Shown here in pieces: positions 52,564 to 64,000 of a stretch of DNA of 64,000 bases. Position numbers and translations under genes: made by a program. The notes below the pieces were generated by a model. It was not told the origin of the DNA, ran no database searches, and saw only the letters and a list, made by a program, of their open reading frames with translations. The DNA is from Myxocyprinus asiaticus. Taxonomy: Eukaryota; Chordata; Actinopteri; Cypriniformes; Catostomidae. Position 1 is the stretch's first letter. Every line of letters begins with the position of its first letter. Location: assembly GCF_019703515.2 (NCBI RefSeq), contig NC_059385.1, forward strand, positions 34,522,001-34,586,000. Reading direction: 5' to 3'.

Positions 52564-55500
52564 CTGAGCACACACACAAAGATCCATGTTAAAATCCAGA
52601 ATGCATGCATGGAAGACACAGGAAGTACAGCAGGGTCAGAAATTGACCAGACAAAACTGCCCCAGATATTTAAAATGCTGGGGCAAAAAAATGTCCTCAG
52701 ATTTTCTAGAATCATTTTAGAATATTCTACTCTAGTTACGGGGTTCAGTGGGTTTGCAGACACTGTAGTGACCTGCAGCTGTCAGACATCTGTATTCACA
52801 GTCTCAGAGGTGAGTGTTGTGGAATGTGTAGCTACTGTATTATGAAGTGATTTTGTTTTCATGAAAAAAAAAAAAAGGAGGGGCCAAATACTCTAGAATC
52901 TAGCAGAACGATTATTGTTATGATGTCTTGTGCATTATTTAGTGCTATATTTGTATTGCTTCAGTTTTCTAAACAGCAGTCATAATTTTTCAGATTAAAA
53001 ATTTATTTTAATAAAAAGATTCAACTAAAGTATGTAACATAAATAGACAACAGTTTTATTTGGTTAGAAAAATGCCATCGTGAAGGTAATAGTGCCCCGG
53101 AAAATCAGTTTAAACAGGCAATCCATGATGCATGCCAAACATCCTATACTTAGAAATATAAGAAAATAACTTTTGATATATATAAATCTATAAACTATTG
53201 AATTCATTCACTGGAAATTTTAAAAAAAGAAGCAATCATGCTTGGATTACTCATATATTACTCAATTCAGCTGTAAAAGGTCTCAAAGTGTCCGAGTTGT
53301 GAACTTGTAACTGTGTTTTACTAATGTTGTTTTTACCTGAGCGATGCCGCCCACCATCTTGCTCTTCACCATCACGGCCTGATCGTCTTGAGCCTCAAAT
53401 GCAGCCTTCTGCGCCGCCTTCACCAGATTATCTGATGCCCTCTTGACCGCATTTCCGGCAGCCTGATGACAAAACAACAGTATGTCAAGAGTACTGATCA
53501 TGTCCTCCTATAAAAAGCCAACAAAATGGCCAAAAGTACAAATTCTCAGCTTATTTAAGGATGAGGTTCCTTAAGATTCTTCAAAATTCACTTCATCACA
53601 GAATTTCTGGTGCACCGCATCACGTGACACAACAGCATGACGTTGATTTCCGTGAAGCACTAAAGGCACAGTGCCATCAAAAGTGCCTCTGATAAGAAAA
53701 GTGCAGTGCAGACAGACAGCACACTGGAGGTTAAGTCATTCACTAAATAGGGAGCAAGGGTGCATCCTTTAGTTTTCTATGCAGATAAGTGCATTCCCTC
53801 CTAAAATCTGATCAAAAGTTCAGTTTCAGGCTGCAGATGATGTTTGGATCACTCAACATGTTTGGCAGGCATGTGACAATGATAATCAGTACATAGATTC
53901 AGAATTTATAATGCTAAACTTTATTTTATCATGGTTGGCAGTGATTTGATGATGCTGGCCATAACTCTGAATAACAATTGTTTATTCAGCTTTATAGAAA
54001 ATCAGCTGTAATGTCTGAAAAAATGAATAACCAACACTCCTGGACACAAACTATTGATGAAAAAAATCTGACTTTCTATAGCTTGGTATTACTTAAAATG
54101 TCACAACTTAGTCCCGCTGTTCACATATGTGGACATACATTTTTAAGAAAACTATTTGTTCTAGAAAAAAAATGTTTTAATTTTTTGCTTGTTTATTAGG
54201 TGCAACTAGTTACAAATCAAAAAGGGAAATGGAAAATGCACACAGCAGTCTCAGGAGGTTAGACAAAAACACAAAGAATAAAAAAAATCTAATTTCAAAC
54301 ATGCCCTATCAGTACAACTAACTATCATCTTTTACCACTGACATGCCCTTCAGTCGTATTTAAGCTGCTCTTGGTATCCACTTAAAGAAAGAGAGTGTTC
54401 TGGAAAACTCTCGAGACAAAAAAATGGCCAACATAGTCACAAATTTACTGAAAAGCTCATATTTTCACATACAAGTGAGCTGCAGCAAATTGTATTGTAT
54501 GAACTGCACGTTTGTACAAGTGAGTTTTTAAAGAATTAGCAGAATTGGTGCATGAGATTAACATTATTACGTAACACACTGATCAGCCACAACATTAAAA
54601 CCACTGATAGGTGAATAAGTGAATAACATTTATTATCTCATTACAATGGCACCTGTCAAGGGATGGGATATATTAGGCAGCAAGTGAACAGTCAGTTCTT
54701 GAATTTAATGTGTTGGAAGCGGGAAAAATGGGCAAGCGTAAGGATCTGATCGACTTTGACAAGGGCCAAATTGTGATGGCTAGACGACTGGGTCAGAGCA
54801 TCTCCAAAACGGCAGGTCTTGTGGGGTGTTCCTGGTATGCAGTGGTTAGTACCTACCAAAAGTGGTCCAAGGAAGGACAACCAGTGAACCGACGACACTG
54901 GGTCATGGGCGCCCAAGGCTCACTGATGCGCGTGGGAAGCGAAGGCTAGCCCGTCTGGTCCAATCCCACAAAAGAGCTACTGTAGCACAAATTGCTGAAA
55001 AACTTAATGCTGGCCATGATAGAGAGGTGTCAGAATGCACAGTGCATCGCAGCTTTCTGCGTATGGGGCTGTGTAGCTGCAGACCGGTCAGTGTGCCCAT
55101 GCTAACCCCTGTCCACCGCCGAAAGCGCCTTCAATGGGCACGTGAGCATCAGAACTAGACCATGGAGCAATGGAAGAAGGTGGCCTGGTCTGATGTATCA
55201 TGTGGACGGCCGGGTGCGTGTGAGTCGTTTACAGCAGGAAGCACTGTGGGAAGAAGGCAGGCCGGCAGAGGCAGTGTGATGCTCTGGGCAATGTTCTGCT
55301 TGGAAACCTTGGGTCTTGGCATTCATGTGGATGTTACTTTGACACATACCACCTATCTAAAGATTGTTGCAGACCATGTAAACCCCTTCATTGCAACGGT
55401 ATTCCTTGATGGCAGTGGCCTTTTTCAGCAAGATAATGTGCCCTGCCACACTGCAAAAATTGTTCAGGAATGGTTTGAAGAACATGACAAAGAGTTCAAG

Positions 55501-58500
55501 GTCTCAATCCGATTGAGCATCTATGGGATGTGCTAGACCAACAATTCCGATCCATGGAGGCCCCACCTTGCAACTTACTGGACTTAAAAGATCTGCTGCT
55601 AACGTCTTGGTGCCAGATACCACAGGTCACCATCAGAGGTCTTGTGGAGTCCATACCTTAAAGGGTCACAGCTGATCTGGCAGCACGAGGGGGACCTACA
55701 TGATATTAGGCAGGTGGTTTTAATGTTGTGGCTGATCAGTGTACATTTGCAGGTAATTGACACTCATGCATTTTGTGAACTTTTCTTCTACAAACTTTTC
55801 TTTATTTGGGGCAAACTTGTGGTTAATATGTGGCAAAAAAAAAAAGGTTGCCAGTTTGCAGCTGTTTATTGATAGTGGTGAACTTGCAGCAAGCCTTTGG
55901 CAACAATGACAGTTTTCCACGACTGGCAAACATTTCTATGACCAAACCTTTGCAAATATAAATGCCTGCCACTACTGGCAGTAATAACAGTTATGGCAAA
56001 TCTGTGGCAACACTGGACAATCATCACTATATCGGTCAATCTGCATGAATAGGAACATGAATGTCAATGATTATTTACAGTATTCACCTCCTCAAAAGAT
56101 GAATCATAGTGTGAACCAATCAATTTACCAACATGGTTCACAGTAATAGCACACAACTAACTAATCTGTTGGTGGCTTTAGTAACACTCTTTTCTCTCAT
56201 CATTAGCGAGGACAGTATTTGTCGGGACGTTCTGCTTGAACCAGGACTCGAGGGAGGATGACTTTAAAAGGCAATGCAGCTGTGGAGGGAGCAGCCTGAA
56301 ACAAACACATACCCAGCGTTCCTCGGCAGACGTTCCAAGAATTTGTTTTTCTTTCTTATGCCTTTTGAGGTATTGTGCAGAACTGAAGGTGTGATTTAGG
56401 CTTGAGTGGAGTGTTTGATTTATCTCTGTTAGATGAAGCACTGACTCATACATTAAAGGTATAGTTCACCCAGAAGTAAAAATGTGGTAATTAATTACAA
56501 AATGCAGGAATCTTGAGATGCGTTTTTCAAAGTTTTCAAATTTAATTTAACTTTACACAGCGTAATAAAAACACAGCATTTATGGCGAGACATTAAAACC
56601 AGTGAAACTTTACGGAACCACAGTGAGACACTCCAAAAAATGTCCGTCTGACACACGTATACATAGACCAACAAAAATAATGCAGACAGATGCCCTTTGA
56701 GAACAGCCTTGTCTACCTCGGACAGATTGACAAACTCAATTGCAAAAAGGATTGCTGCAGTCTGAAGATCAGTGATAGGGCTATGTTGAATAATATGAAA
56801 AAAAAAAAAAAAACTTTAGCCACTTTTTGTATTCTCTAATCAATGTTTTACTCGTCTGCCACAATAATGAAATGTAATATATTTAGAATTAATTCTCAGC
56901 AAATATTGATATATGCAAAAATCAGGTACTTGTAGTTGGATTACATTAAATTTTAAATGTGTGTAATCAGATTACAGTTACCTTTTATTGGTTAGATGAT
57001 TTCTTATTGATTGCATTATTAGTAAACTGCAATAACTAGTGTATAATTTACTGATTAAGCTCCTACATTTTAAAGAGTGGTCTGATAGGCCTATAGCAAT
57101 GCATATATAAAAGACAATGCGGTTCTGATACTCATACAGACATAACTGTGCAATGCTATCTTTGCCTTTAATGTCTTCTATCCACTGAAAAGGACTCCAA
57201 CTCCAAGGCATTAGTCGCGAATATGAAAGTGCATGGTATGAAAGATTTGCATGTTTTTTCCACTTTTTTCAAGCTGACAGAGTGACATACTCTTCATCAG
57301 TGACAACACTTTTGAAATGCAATAGTGTGCAACAAGCAGTTTTAAAAAGAGTTTACAGATATATGGAGAGGCAGATTGGGAATTGTTTGAAACAGACGCG
57401 GTACAACATGATGTAAATTGGCATCAAAAACACCATTCATCCTTACAGTGAGCATGTTAACCGATCAAAACAGTGTAAAAAATACAGTATTTAAGCACTT
57501 TGCTGAATGCAACTGTTCATTCCCATACTGAAATGCAGTCTTCCCCTCACTCCCCTGCTTACCACATTTTTCCAAGACTGCTGAGAACTGATTTATGTTG
57601 AAAAAGGGTTTCATGACACTTTAAAGATTAATGGATTTCAATAGCCTAGTTTCCATCCAATTTTCACGCTATTTTGTTAACGACAAAGTGAAAATGCGTA
57701 AAAAAAAAAGTTTGGAAAATTTGCCACATCTGCCTGTTTCCAATCAAATGGCCTTTTATCGATAAAAATGGTGTGCATGATGACGTCATGCCTGAAAAAA
57801 CACTTCCAGATGTACCTAATTGTTTTCCTCCAAAGTTTTGGTAAAATGGGGAGAGTATTGAGACAATTCACTGAAATTAGCCAGCTTACTGTCATTTTAA
57901 TTTCACAAATAAATGCAATCAGAACACGGAATTGCAATCAAAAGGGAGCTATTGCCCTTCTGATAGCACTGTAATATTGGTCCTGATGTTGCACCTATCG
58001 CAGGTTGCCACCGATTCTGACCCGAAAGAACCGGAAATGTAGAACATTCTGAGAATGTCATTCAGCCGACATTTTCATCTACAGAACAGGGTATGGCTAA
58101 TTTAAGTTTGTGTAAAGAAAAGGCATATATTGGTCTAAAAATATTATTTTTTCGTTTGGTAATTAATTATTTTCTTTAATGCTTTATTCATTTGGTAATT
58201 TATTTAATGTAATACAGGGAATTTTGCTGGCATTTTTTCAAAAGTATAAACAATAATTTAATAGAATTGGGCTATATGTTAGTGTTCCAAAAAAGCACAC
58301 TGAAGCTTTCAGAAGTACTGTGTATTTTGTTTTTTTATTATTTAAAACATCTTTGTGCATATAAATGATATGTTTTTTGTATTATGGGCTAATTTCATGA
58401 CTGCCGTCAATTATTTTGAATGGTTTGTAAAAGCAACTGTAATAAATTAACGGATGGCTACCGCAATTAAATTAATCACAAACAGTGGCCATTCATTTGT

Positions 58501-61500
58501 TCTCTGTGCACTTGTCGATGTGCATGAAATGAGATATTTGTGTTGGCACTCCTGGAAGTGTCATGTTTGCAGCATCGGATCTGTGCTATGCCGATAAGAT
58601 CAATCCATAATCATGTACAATAAATTTGCATTCAAGGATGTATAACTTGTCCTCATGATTAACACAGGCTAATGATTGGGGCAAATTCTGTCATGTGACA
58701 CTATATTTTTGCGTTAATGCCAATTTTCTCGACAAAAAGTGTTTCCAAATCAGTTTTTCATGACATTTGAAATATCGACATAGAGTTTATGCGCTAGAGT
58801 TAAACGGAAAAATATTATGTCGACACTCGTGAAATTTTAGCGATAATTTGCGTTTCCATCAGCTTTATTTTGATGCGCTAAAACTTTTTTCGCAAAAAAT
58901 CCTTAGATGGAAACGCAGTTATTGACTGCCGCAGCAAAGTGCTTTTTATGAGCTGACAATTAACAGTCTTCAAATTTTCCAGTCACCTCAACCTGTTGAG
59001 TTGTCATTGTATCAACTCATACTTAAGTTTAATTAACAAGTGTATTTACCACCTCAACTCAAAAAAAAAGAAAAAAAAAAGAAAATGTAGACTATACTAC
59101 TTTAGGTGTCGGGTAACATGCTGATCGATCCACATGTGTGTTTTGAGTTGTCTGGTTTTTCTAGGTCAAAAGACTAGAAGATGCAACAGCACGTGTCTTC
59201 GGTAACAAATGAACCCATATTCAAGACTTGCTGTTTAAAATTACTTGCCTTAAAGGAATATTCCGGGTTCAAAACAAGTTAAGCTCAATTGACAGCATTT
59301 GTGACATAATGTTGATGATTACCACAAAAATGAATTTAGACTCTTCTTCCTTTTCTTTAAAAAAAGCAAAAATGGAGGTTACAGTGAGACATTTACAATG
59401 GAAGTGAATGTGGACTATTTTTGGAGGGTTTAAAGGCAGAAATATGGAGCTTATAAAAGCACTTTAATTTTGTTAACAATGTTCTTTTGTGTATTATGTG
59501 AGCTGTAAAGTTGTTTAAATTGTCATTTTTACAGTCATTTTTTTGGGTTTGTTGGCATTACATCGTCATGGTAATGAAGTTGTAAAATTGGCTATAACTT
59601 TACACAGAAAAGGTTAGTAAGTGATTTTATCACACTAAAATCATGTTAACACACATATTGTTTATGTCTTGTGGTTATACTTTTGAAACAGTGAGTATTT
59701 TAATGTTTCAGGATTGGCCCCCATTGACCACATTCAAGTGCCTCACTGTAACCTTGATTTTTGCTTTTTGCACTGTAATTTTGATTTTTGATTTGTTTTT
59801 TTTTAAAGAAAAGGATGAACGAATCTAAATAATTTTTTGTGGTAATAAACAATATGCCACAAATGCTGTTGATTGAGCTTAACTTGTATTGAACCCGGAA
59901 CATTCCTTTAACTGGAGATTTCAAAAATAACTTCGTATCAATCTGCATTTCAAAACCTTATTACTAAAAAGCCTGCAATATGAAACATATATCTTTAAAT
60001 TTAAATTAAATTGAACTATAATTAGATGCAATTAAGTAGATTAAGCAACAGCATTCTGGAGACTTAAGTTCAGTGTTCCAAACACTGCTCCTTCAGCACT
60101 GCTGTTATCACGAGCCCTCATTAGTGCACAATAAATATCAGACAGCTGGACTGTGAAAGACTAGTTGGTAAACTCTCGTCTGGATTGAGGATATGAAATG
60201 CTTTGGGCAAGTCCTGTGCTGTGATATGCTACACTCCATCTGAAACAATCTTAAACAGCATTTTGCTACTTCTTTTATACTACTATCTTTTTATAGCTAC
60301 TTTTATAATTATTGTAAATGCTGATTTAATGAGCTTATAATTAAAGAGCAAATTAATTTGTCACACCGCAAGGCCATTTAAATGAACTAGTGGAGGCAAC
60401 AATGTGATTAAAAAAATGAGAAAAACTTTACACATATTTGAACCTAAAATCTTGATGCTGATAAAAAGATAAAGTCCATGGGTAGGTTTTGCTTCAACTA
60501 CCCATATATTCTTACTCCACCGTTACCTCTGTAACATCTTACTGTTGCACGGCCAAAATACAACCAAACATGGAGCTTTACACAGATACTCAAAGACAGA
60601 GAGAGTGCAGGACTACATAAAGAGAGACAATTACAGTCAGATGGGTAGACAGACAGATATACAGTATTTATAATTTTATTTCCTGTTGTATTTAAAGACT
60701 ATATGTTGCTCTTCATTTGTGATCTCTCTTCTTCATCTCAAAGTTGTTTGATTCTAAATTTAACCTCAACCCTTTCCCTGTGCAGGACAACAGCTGTCTC
60801 AGTGGCGTGTGATGGGTTTCATTGTGTCACTAAATATTTAAATACTTTGTCCAGATGGACACAAAGCAACAGAGAACTCTGTGTTCACTAATGTGTCAAA
60901 CTGAAGTACTATTATTTGTACAATTAGTTGTCTCTTACCTATTTTGTACATAACCTGAGCAAGAGAGCTGCTGTACTAAATATCAGCACAACAGCATCAC
61001 TGCAAGTGTGATATTGCTTTTATACAACAGGGGCCGGTTGCACCAGCTATACGCAAATTACAACTAAGCCTAGTTGTGGCGTGAATGGGTACTAAGTCAC
61101 AATTTGTGCGCAACTAAATATTTGAGCATTGCACCATTAAATTTGGGTAGAACATAACCCTACGTATAAACTAAATATTTACGGAAGCCTCCGACCGGGA
61201 GTAATGGATGGAATAAAAAGCAGACTCATTTAATGACATCAACGAGCTCATGTTTTGCATGACAGACTTCAGTCCTTTCGACATATATGATGATGTTGAT
61301 AATTACACTCGTTTACATTTACGAGAGAGAAAAAAAATTATGTAAGAAAAACATACTTCTTAGTGGCTCTTCAGCATGAAACCGATCTAACTGTGTGCGT
61401 CACAGAAATTTCAACACATACAAAATACTGTATAGGATATTATTAAATGTCAATTTTTCCAGCCTGTTGTATTAGTATTTATTTATTGCCCCTTTTTTAA

Positions 61501-62133
61501 TTTTAGATGCATTTCCTGAATATTTTATTTACATATGGCAAATATACTATTTATTAAATCTACTTTTATTATGTATCATATTTCAATGGGAATATAATTT
61601 ATTACTACTGACTGTTATGTGAGTAAACAAGGTTTGAAAATTAACCGTAACAAGATCAAACTGAAATTCACGGCCTTTTAACACTTCTGTGTACAAATGT
61701 GAATGCTGCTTATTGGATCAATAAAGGTAAACGTCATACTATGTGACTACTCATTACTTTACGGAGAGCTTATGACCTACTAGCTAAGTTTTGCCTTAAG
61801 ACCAGGTGGTGCAACCAAATTAAGCGCTGTCGTAGTTACAAACTAACTAGTGGTTACTAAGCCTTTAGTGTGAACTTTACGTCCCAACTTAATTGAGACC
61901 TTACAGCTGGTGTAACCCTACCCAGTTCTACAAGTTAATATCGAGTAACTGACATTTTACACAACTATTTCATCAATTTTAGCTCCGCCTACAAAACAGC
62001 AGTTCTATTCTATTCTGTCTATCTATTATCTTTATTATCAGGACTCTTGAAAAGCTGCTTGCCCAATCAGATTTGAGCAAAGATATCTTACTCAAATATC
62101 CTACTCAAAAAAACTGAGATGAAAGTACAGAAA

Positions 62134-62175
<42 letters not shown>

Positions 62176-62940
62176 CTGCAGTCTCTTCATTGTCTGGGAG
62201 TCCTGGTCGGCCTTCACCTTACAGGCCACCAGCAGCTGAGCAGTGGACGCTGCCACCTGTTTAGCTGAAGAAATTAGCTTCTCCTCGCTGGCGTGACCTT
62301 GAACCGCAGAATTTGCCGCCTCACACAGGTTGTTGGTAGCTGCTGCCACCATACGGGCCTACAACACAGTAGATGTATAATGAAATAATGTAAAAAAAAC
62401 TGTATCAGACTGTAAAATGATTTTGTGTGACCACAGGCATCCGATTACATCAGAGGAAACAAAGTGAACTAGTAGAAATCTCTCAGATTAAACACTTCCC
62501 ACACAAACTGTAGCAGAAACAGGTTGGCTGACACTTACAGCTGAAATGAGACCTTGAGACCACTGTCCATCATCCACGGCATTTGCTGGGATCGCCCCCA
62601 CCTGACAGAAATAAAAATTGCATCTGAATTAAACTGAACAAGGTCCAAAATTTCACATTCATGCATTCTTAAATATACTGAACATGAGCAGAAAGTTTAG
62701 GAAGAGACGGGTCACTGGAATACTTATGAATGGGAATAATCGTAACAGAATATGGCGGCTCTAGGAATGGAAAACATATGGAGTACCTGACAGTAGATTG
62801 TGCTGTGTTTATACCTTGCCCTGCGCTACTAGTTCTCTCTGAGCAGCAGATGCAGCTTTGACTAATGCACTGGTGGCGGCAGCGATGGATTTAGCTGCTT
62901 CCAGAATCTGTTCCTCAAAGTTTAGACTCTCATCAGCTTC
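52429..62940 (-). CDS. tln1: talin-1 gene (tln1), last five coding exons
   Basis: Talin links integrin tails to actin at focal adhesions. Exons at 62940-62815, 62601-62539, 62358-62176, 53462-53337 and 52563-52429 (126, 63, 183, 126 and 135 bp including stop, all phase 0) encode the C-terminal 210 residues in one open frame with GT/AG junctions. They cover the rear of the R13 I/LWEQ (THATCH) actin-binding domain, including the KVK triplet implicated in actin contact ([13 protein letters not shown]), then the single-helix dimerisation domain ([19 protein letters not shown]). [16 protein letters not shown] and FLPSELR match human TLN1 better than TLN2 (SSLCEAAN, KFVGGIAQ, FLPTELR). The rest of this protein of about 2,500 residues lies beyond the right edge. 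Confidence 0.9.
52564..53336 (-). other. tln1 last intron, no feature seen
   Basis: 773 bp, ending in a short (TG)n tract before the final acceptor. No repeat recognised. Confidence 0.6.
53337..53462 (-). CDS. tln1: tln1 penultimate coding exon
   Basis: 126 bp, 42 codons, [20 protein letters not shown] then [22 protein letters not shown]. The acceptor is CATCAG|G and the donor is CAG|GTAAAA. This links the R13 bundle to the dimerisation helix. The acidic linker ([10 protein letters not shown]) differs from both human talins, as is usual for this variable stretch. Confidence 0.93.
54577..55741 (+). mobile_element. Tc1/mariner element, dead copy, plus strand
   Basis: 1,165 bp with inverted ends CACTGATCAGCCACAACATT AAAACCAC (left) and the matching right end; TA at 55742-55743, the left TA mutated to CA. 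The transposase starts at about 54728 ([20 protein letters not shown]) but has a frameshift near 54895, a TAG after REHQN (about 55156), a deletion around the first catalytic Asp (WSDVS) and another just before [11 protein letters not shown]. It lies in the 8.7 kb tln1 intron and is flanked by GCAAA-rich repeat sequence. Confidence 0.88.
54710..55536 (+). pseudogene. Tc1 transposase, broken
   Basis: Three out-of-register pieces: N-terminal helix-turn-helix ([20 protein letters not shown]), middle ([40 protein letters not shown]) and catalytic part ([40 protein letters not shown]). Frameshift, nonsense codon and two small deletions. No function possible. Confidence 0.85.
55742..56015. repeat. 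GCAAA-rich repeat, right of the Tc1
   Basis: Words such as GGGGCAAACTTGTGG, TGAACTTGCAGCAAGCCTTTG GCAACAATG and GGCAAACATTTCTATGACC recur, as in 14881-15110. A related phrase (AAAAGCTCATATTTTCACAT ACAAGTGAGCTGCAGCAAATTG, 54454-54495) lies left of the Tc1, so the Tc1 appears to have landed inside this repeat. Confidence 0.55.
57640..58918. mobile_element. Putative MITE with TTTCCATC ends
   Basis: Left end CTAGTTTCCATCCAATTTTC ACGC and right end AGATGGAAACGCAG (58907-58920) are inverted; sub-terminal regions both contain short CGC-rich words (AATGCGTAAA; ATGCGCTAAA). About 1.28 kb without a transposase. I have seen GTTTCCATC-ended MITEs in zebrafish sequences; class uncertain. Confidence 0.5.
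59254..59907. mobile_element. piggyBac-like MITE with TTAA duplication (family 2)
   Basis: 654 bp between TTAA sites (59250-59253, 59908-59911). Inverted ends of about 50 bp: AGGAATATTCCGGGTTCAAA ACAAGTTAAGCTCAATTGAC on the left, mirrored by AGCTTAACTTGTATTGAACC CGGAACATTCCT on the right. No coding capacity. Confidence 0.78.
59912..61029. other. tln1 intron, nothing recognised
   Basis: AT-rich intron sequence without recognised repeat, exon or RNA gene. Confidence 0.45.
61030..61923. mobile_element. Putative Harbinger-like non-autonomous element
   Basis: Left end GGGGCCGGTTGCACCAGCTA and right end CAGCTGGTGTAACCCTACCC are imperfect inverted repeats; GGTTGCACCAGCT ends are known to me from Harbinger/PIF-type fish elements. 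A short open stretch ([20 protein letters not shown], from about 61259) may be a decayed reading frame. Class is tentative. Confidence 0.5.
62135..62172. repeat. (CA)19 microsatellite abutting a tln1 donor
   Basis: On the transcribed strand the tln1 exon ends CAG|GTC and continues directly as (TG)19. Confidence 0.95.
62176..62358 (-). CDS. tln1: tln1 exon ([16 protein letters not shown]...KRLQ)
   Basis: 183 bp, 61 codons, carrying [20 protein letters not shown] and the conserved [13 protein letters not shown]. The acceptor is TTGTAG|G. The donor is weak (CAG|GTCTGT) and runs directly into a (TG)19 microsatellite. An 8.7 kb intron follows. Confidence 0.94.
62539..62601 (-). CDS. tln1: tln1 exon ([16 protein letters not shown])
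   Basis: 63 bp, 21 codons: [20 protein letters not shown] plus A. The acceptor is CTGTCAG|G and the donor is GCT|GTAAGT. It matches human talin [21 protein letters not shown] with one conservative change. Confidence 0.93.
62815..62940 (-). CDS. tln1: tln1 exon (R13 segment, [11 protein letters not shown]...)
   Basis: 126 bp, 42 codons, from [20 protein letters not shown] to RELVAQGK, nearly identical to human talin-1. The acceptor is TTTACAG|G and the donor is AAG|GTATAA. It forms helices of the five-helix R13 actin-binding bundle. The preceding exon is outside the window. Confidence 0.93.
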
Positions 62941-63584
62941 CTGTAAACAAATAGAACAAGTATTCATTTCCTGTCTGTTTGAACAGCATTACGGTTTTAT
63001 ATTTTTATTTTACAAGCACATGAGCACATCACAATTGTTTCTGGGTTTATTTTCGAAATCCAGCGCAAATAACGATGGACAAGTCATGCACAATGTTTGA
63101 AATCAATGATCATAACAGCATTCACAATTCATATGATTTGTTACACCTTTTATCCAAATCCAAACTTGGCAATGCAAACAGGAATAGTTCAATAAAACAG
63201 TATTTATAGATAATCTTGAATATTTTGGTTTGAAACATTATCTTATAAATATATTTAGTGCTATCTTTTACCATTGGGAAACACAATAATATTACAGCCA
63301 ATATCAATCAAAATTGATAATTTTTTAATTGATTACTTTTCTATTTTAATGTCGCTGGTATTATTGTGAACAATTGATCATTGCAATTTCAAGTCCCAAT
63401 CTACATTATTTGCCACTGAATATTTCAGTGGAACTTTACAGAAGTGGTCTTTAAATAAAACTAATAAAAATGTCTTTGTATAAAAGAATATTTCTACTTT
63501 GCTCGAGTAGTAACATTTCTATTGTCTTCTACTTTAACTTTACTACATTTTAAAGAGAAAAATATAGTTGTAAGCAGTGATAAT

Positions 63585-64000
63585 GGGCCCAAGCACCATG
63601 GGTCCATTCCCACCCGGTGGCTTTCGGAAAACAATGCAAGGTGGACACATGCATTTGACATTATTCGAAACTATTTTGAAGCAATTTGAGTAAATATAAG
63701 AGGACTATTTTAAAGTCTGTTGTAAGAGCCACACTTCCTGCTGCCAGGTGGTGGCACTATAACCGTGACACAAAATAGTCAAATCCATGTGATTAGCCCC
63801 AAGACTAAACATACATCTAAATTTTGATCTAAATCGAGACACTTCCGGTTTCCATTTTTCACCATTAATTTAATGCCTCGCCATGGCAACACCGTTCGAT
63901 ATATCAAAATCTGTTAGCAATTTAGCATCTTTAATGTTTTGGCAGTCTCATGAATCACCTAGGAGGAGTATTTAAAAGTTCAGAGACTGCAATATTCAAA
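63585..64000. repeat. Dispersed cyprinid-type repeat
   Basis: GGGCCCAAGCACCATGGGTC ..., GCCACACTTCCTGCTGCCAG GTGGTGGCACTATAACCGTG, GAGACACTTCCGGTTTCC, CCTCGCCATGGCAACACCGT. I recognise this wording as an abundant cyprinid repeat; it runs to or beyond the right edge. Class unknown to me. Confidence 0.55.

Overview
The window is vertebrate nuclear DNA, almost certainly from a teleost and probably a cyprinid. The evidence is short conserved exons in long AT-rich introns with GT/AG junctions, fish-type Tc1 transposons, a tRNA-derived SINE, L1-like LINEs, TTAA-flanked MITEs and several repeats whose wording I recognise from carp and zebrafish genomes. It holds parts of two genes, both on the minus strand. 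There is no operon, CRISPR array, rRNA or free-standing tRNA gene.

Left part (about 1.8-38.9 kb): a tropomyosin gene, best assigned to tpm2 (beta-tropomyosin). Ten coding exons were resolved to the base: 1a, 2, an alternative internal first exon 1b, 3, 4, 5, the alternative pair 6a/6b, 7 and 8. Exons 1a-2-3-4-5-6-7-8 give residues 1-257 of the usual 284. The final exon(s) 9 lie beyond the left edge. Exon 1b has its own ATG and marks an internal promoter for a short (non-muscle type) isoform. The gene is stretched to at least 37 kb by transposons in the introns on either side of exon 1b.

Middle part (about 39-52.4 kb): a gene-free spacer. It carries an L2-type LINE remnant, an unassigned GC-richer block, a DIRS-like scrap, two L1-like LINEs arranged head to head, and foldback repeats.

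Right part (52.4-62.9 kb): the last five coding exons of talin-1 (tln1), 210 residues covering part of the actin-binding R13/THATCH domain and the C-terminal dimerisation helix. An 8.7 kb intron holds a dead Tc1 element and MITEs. The tln1-then-tpm2 order in the same orientation matches the human TLN1-TPM2 neighbourhood (9p13) and supports both names. Both proteins belong to the actin cytoskeleton: talin links integrins to actin, and tropomyosin coats actin filaments.

Mobile DNA: the best preserved element is a Tc1 copy (18144-19720) with an uninterrupted 344-codon transposase, the D-D34-E residues and about 200 bp inverted repeats that are nearly identical. It lies 340 bp upstream of the exon 1b start codon. 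The L1 copies in 21-30 kb form an inverted pair split by a younger L1. Two SINE copies sit inside L1 sequence with visible target-site duplications.
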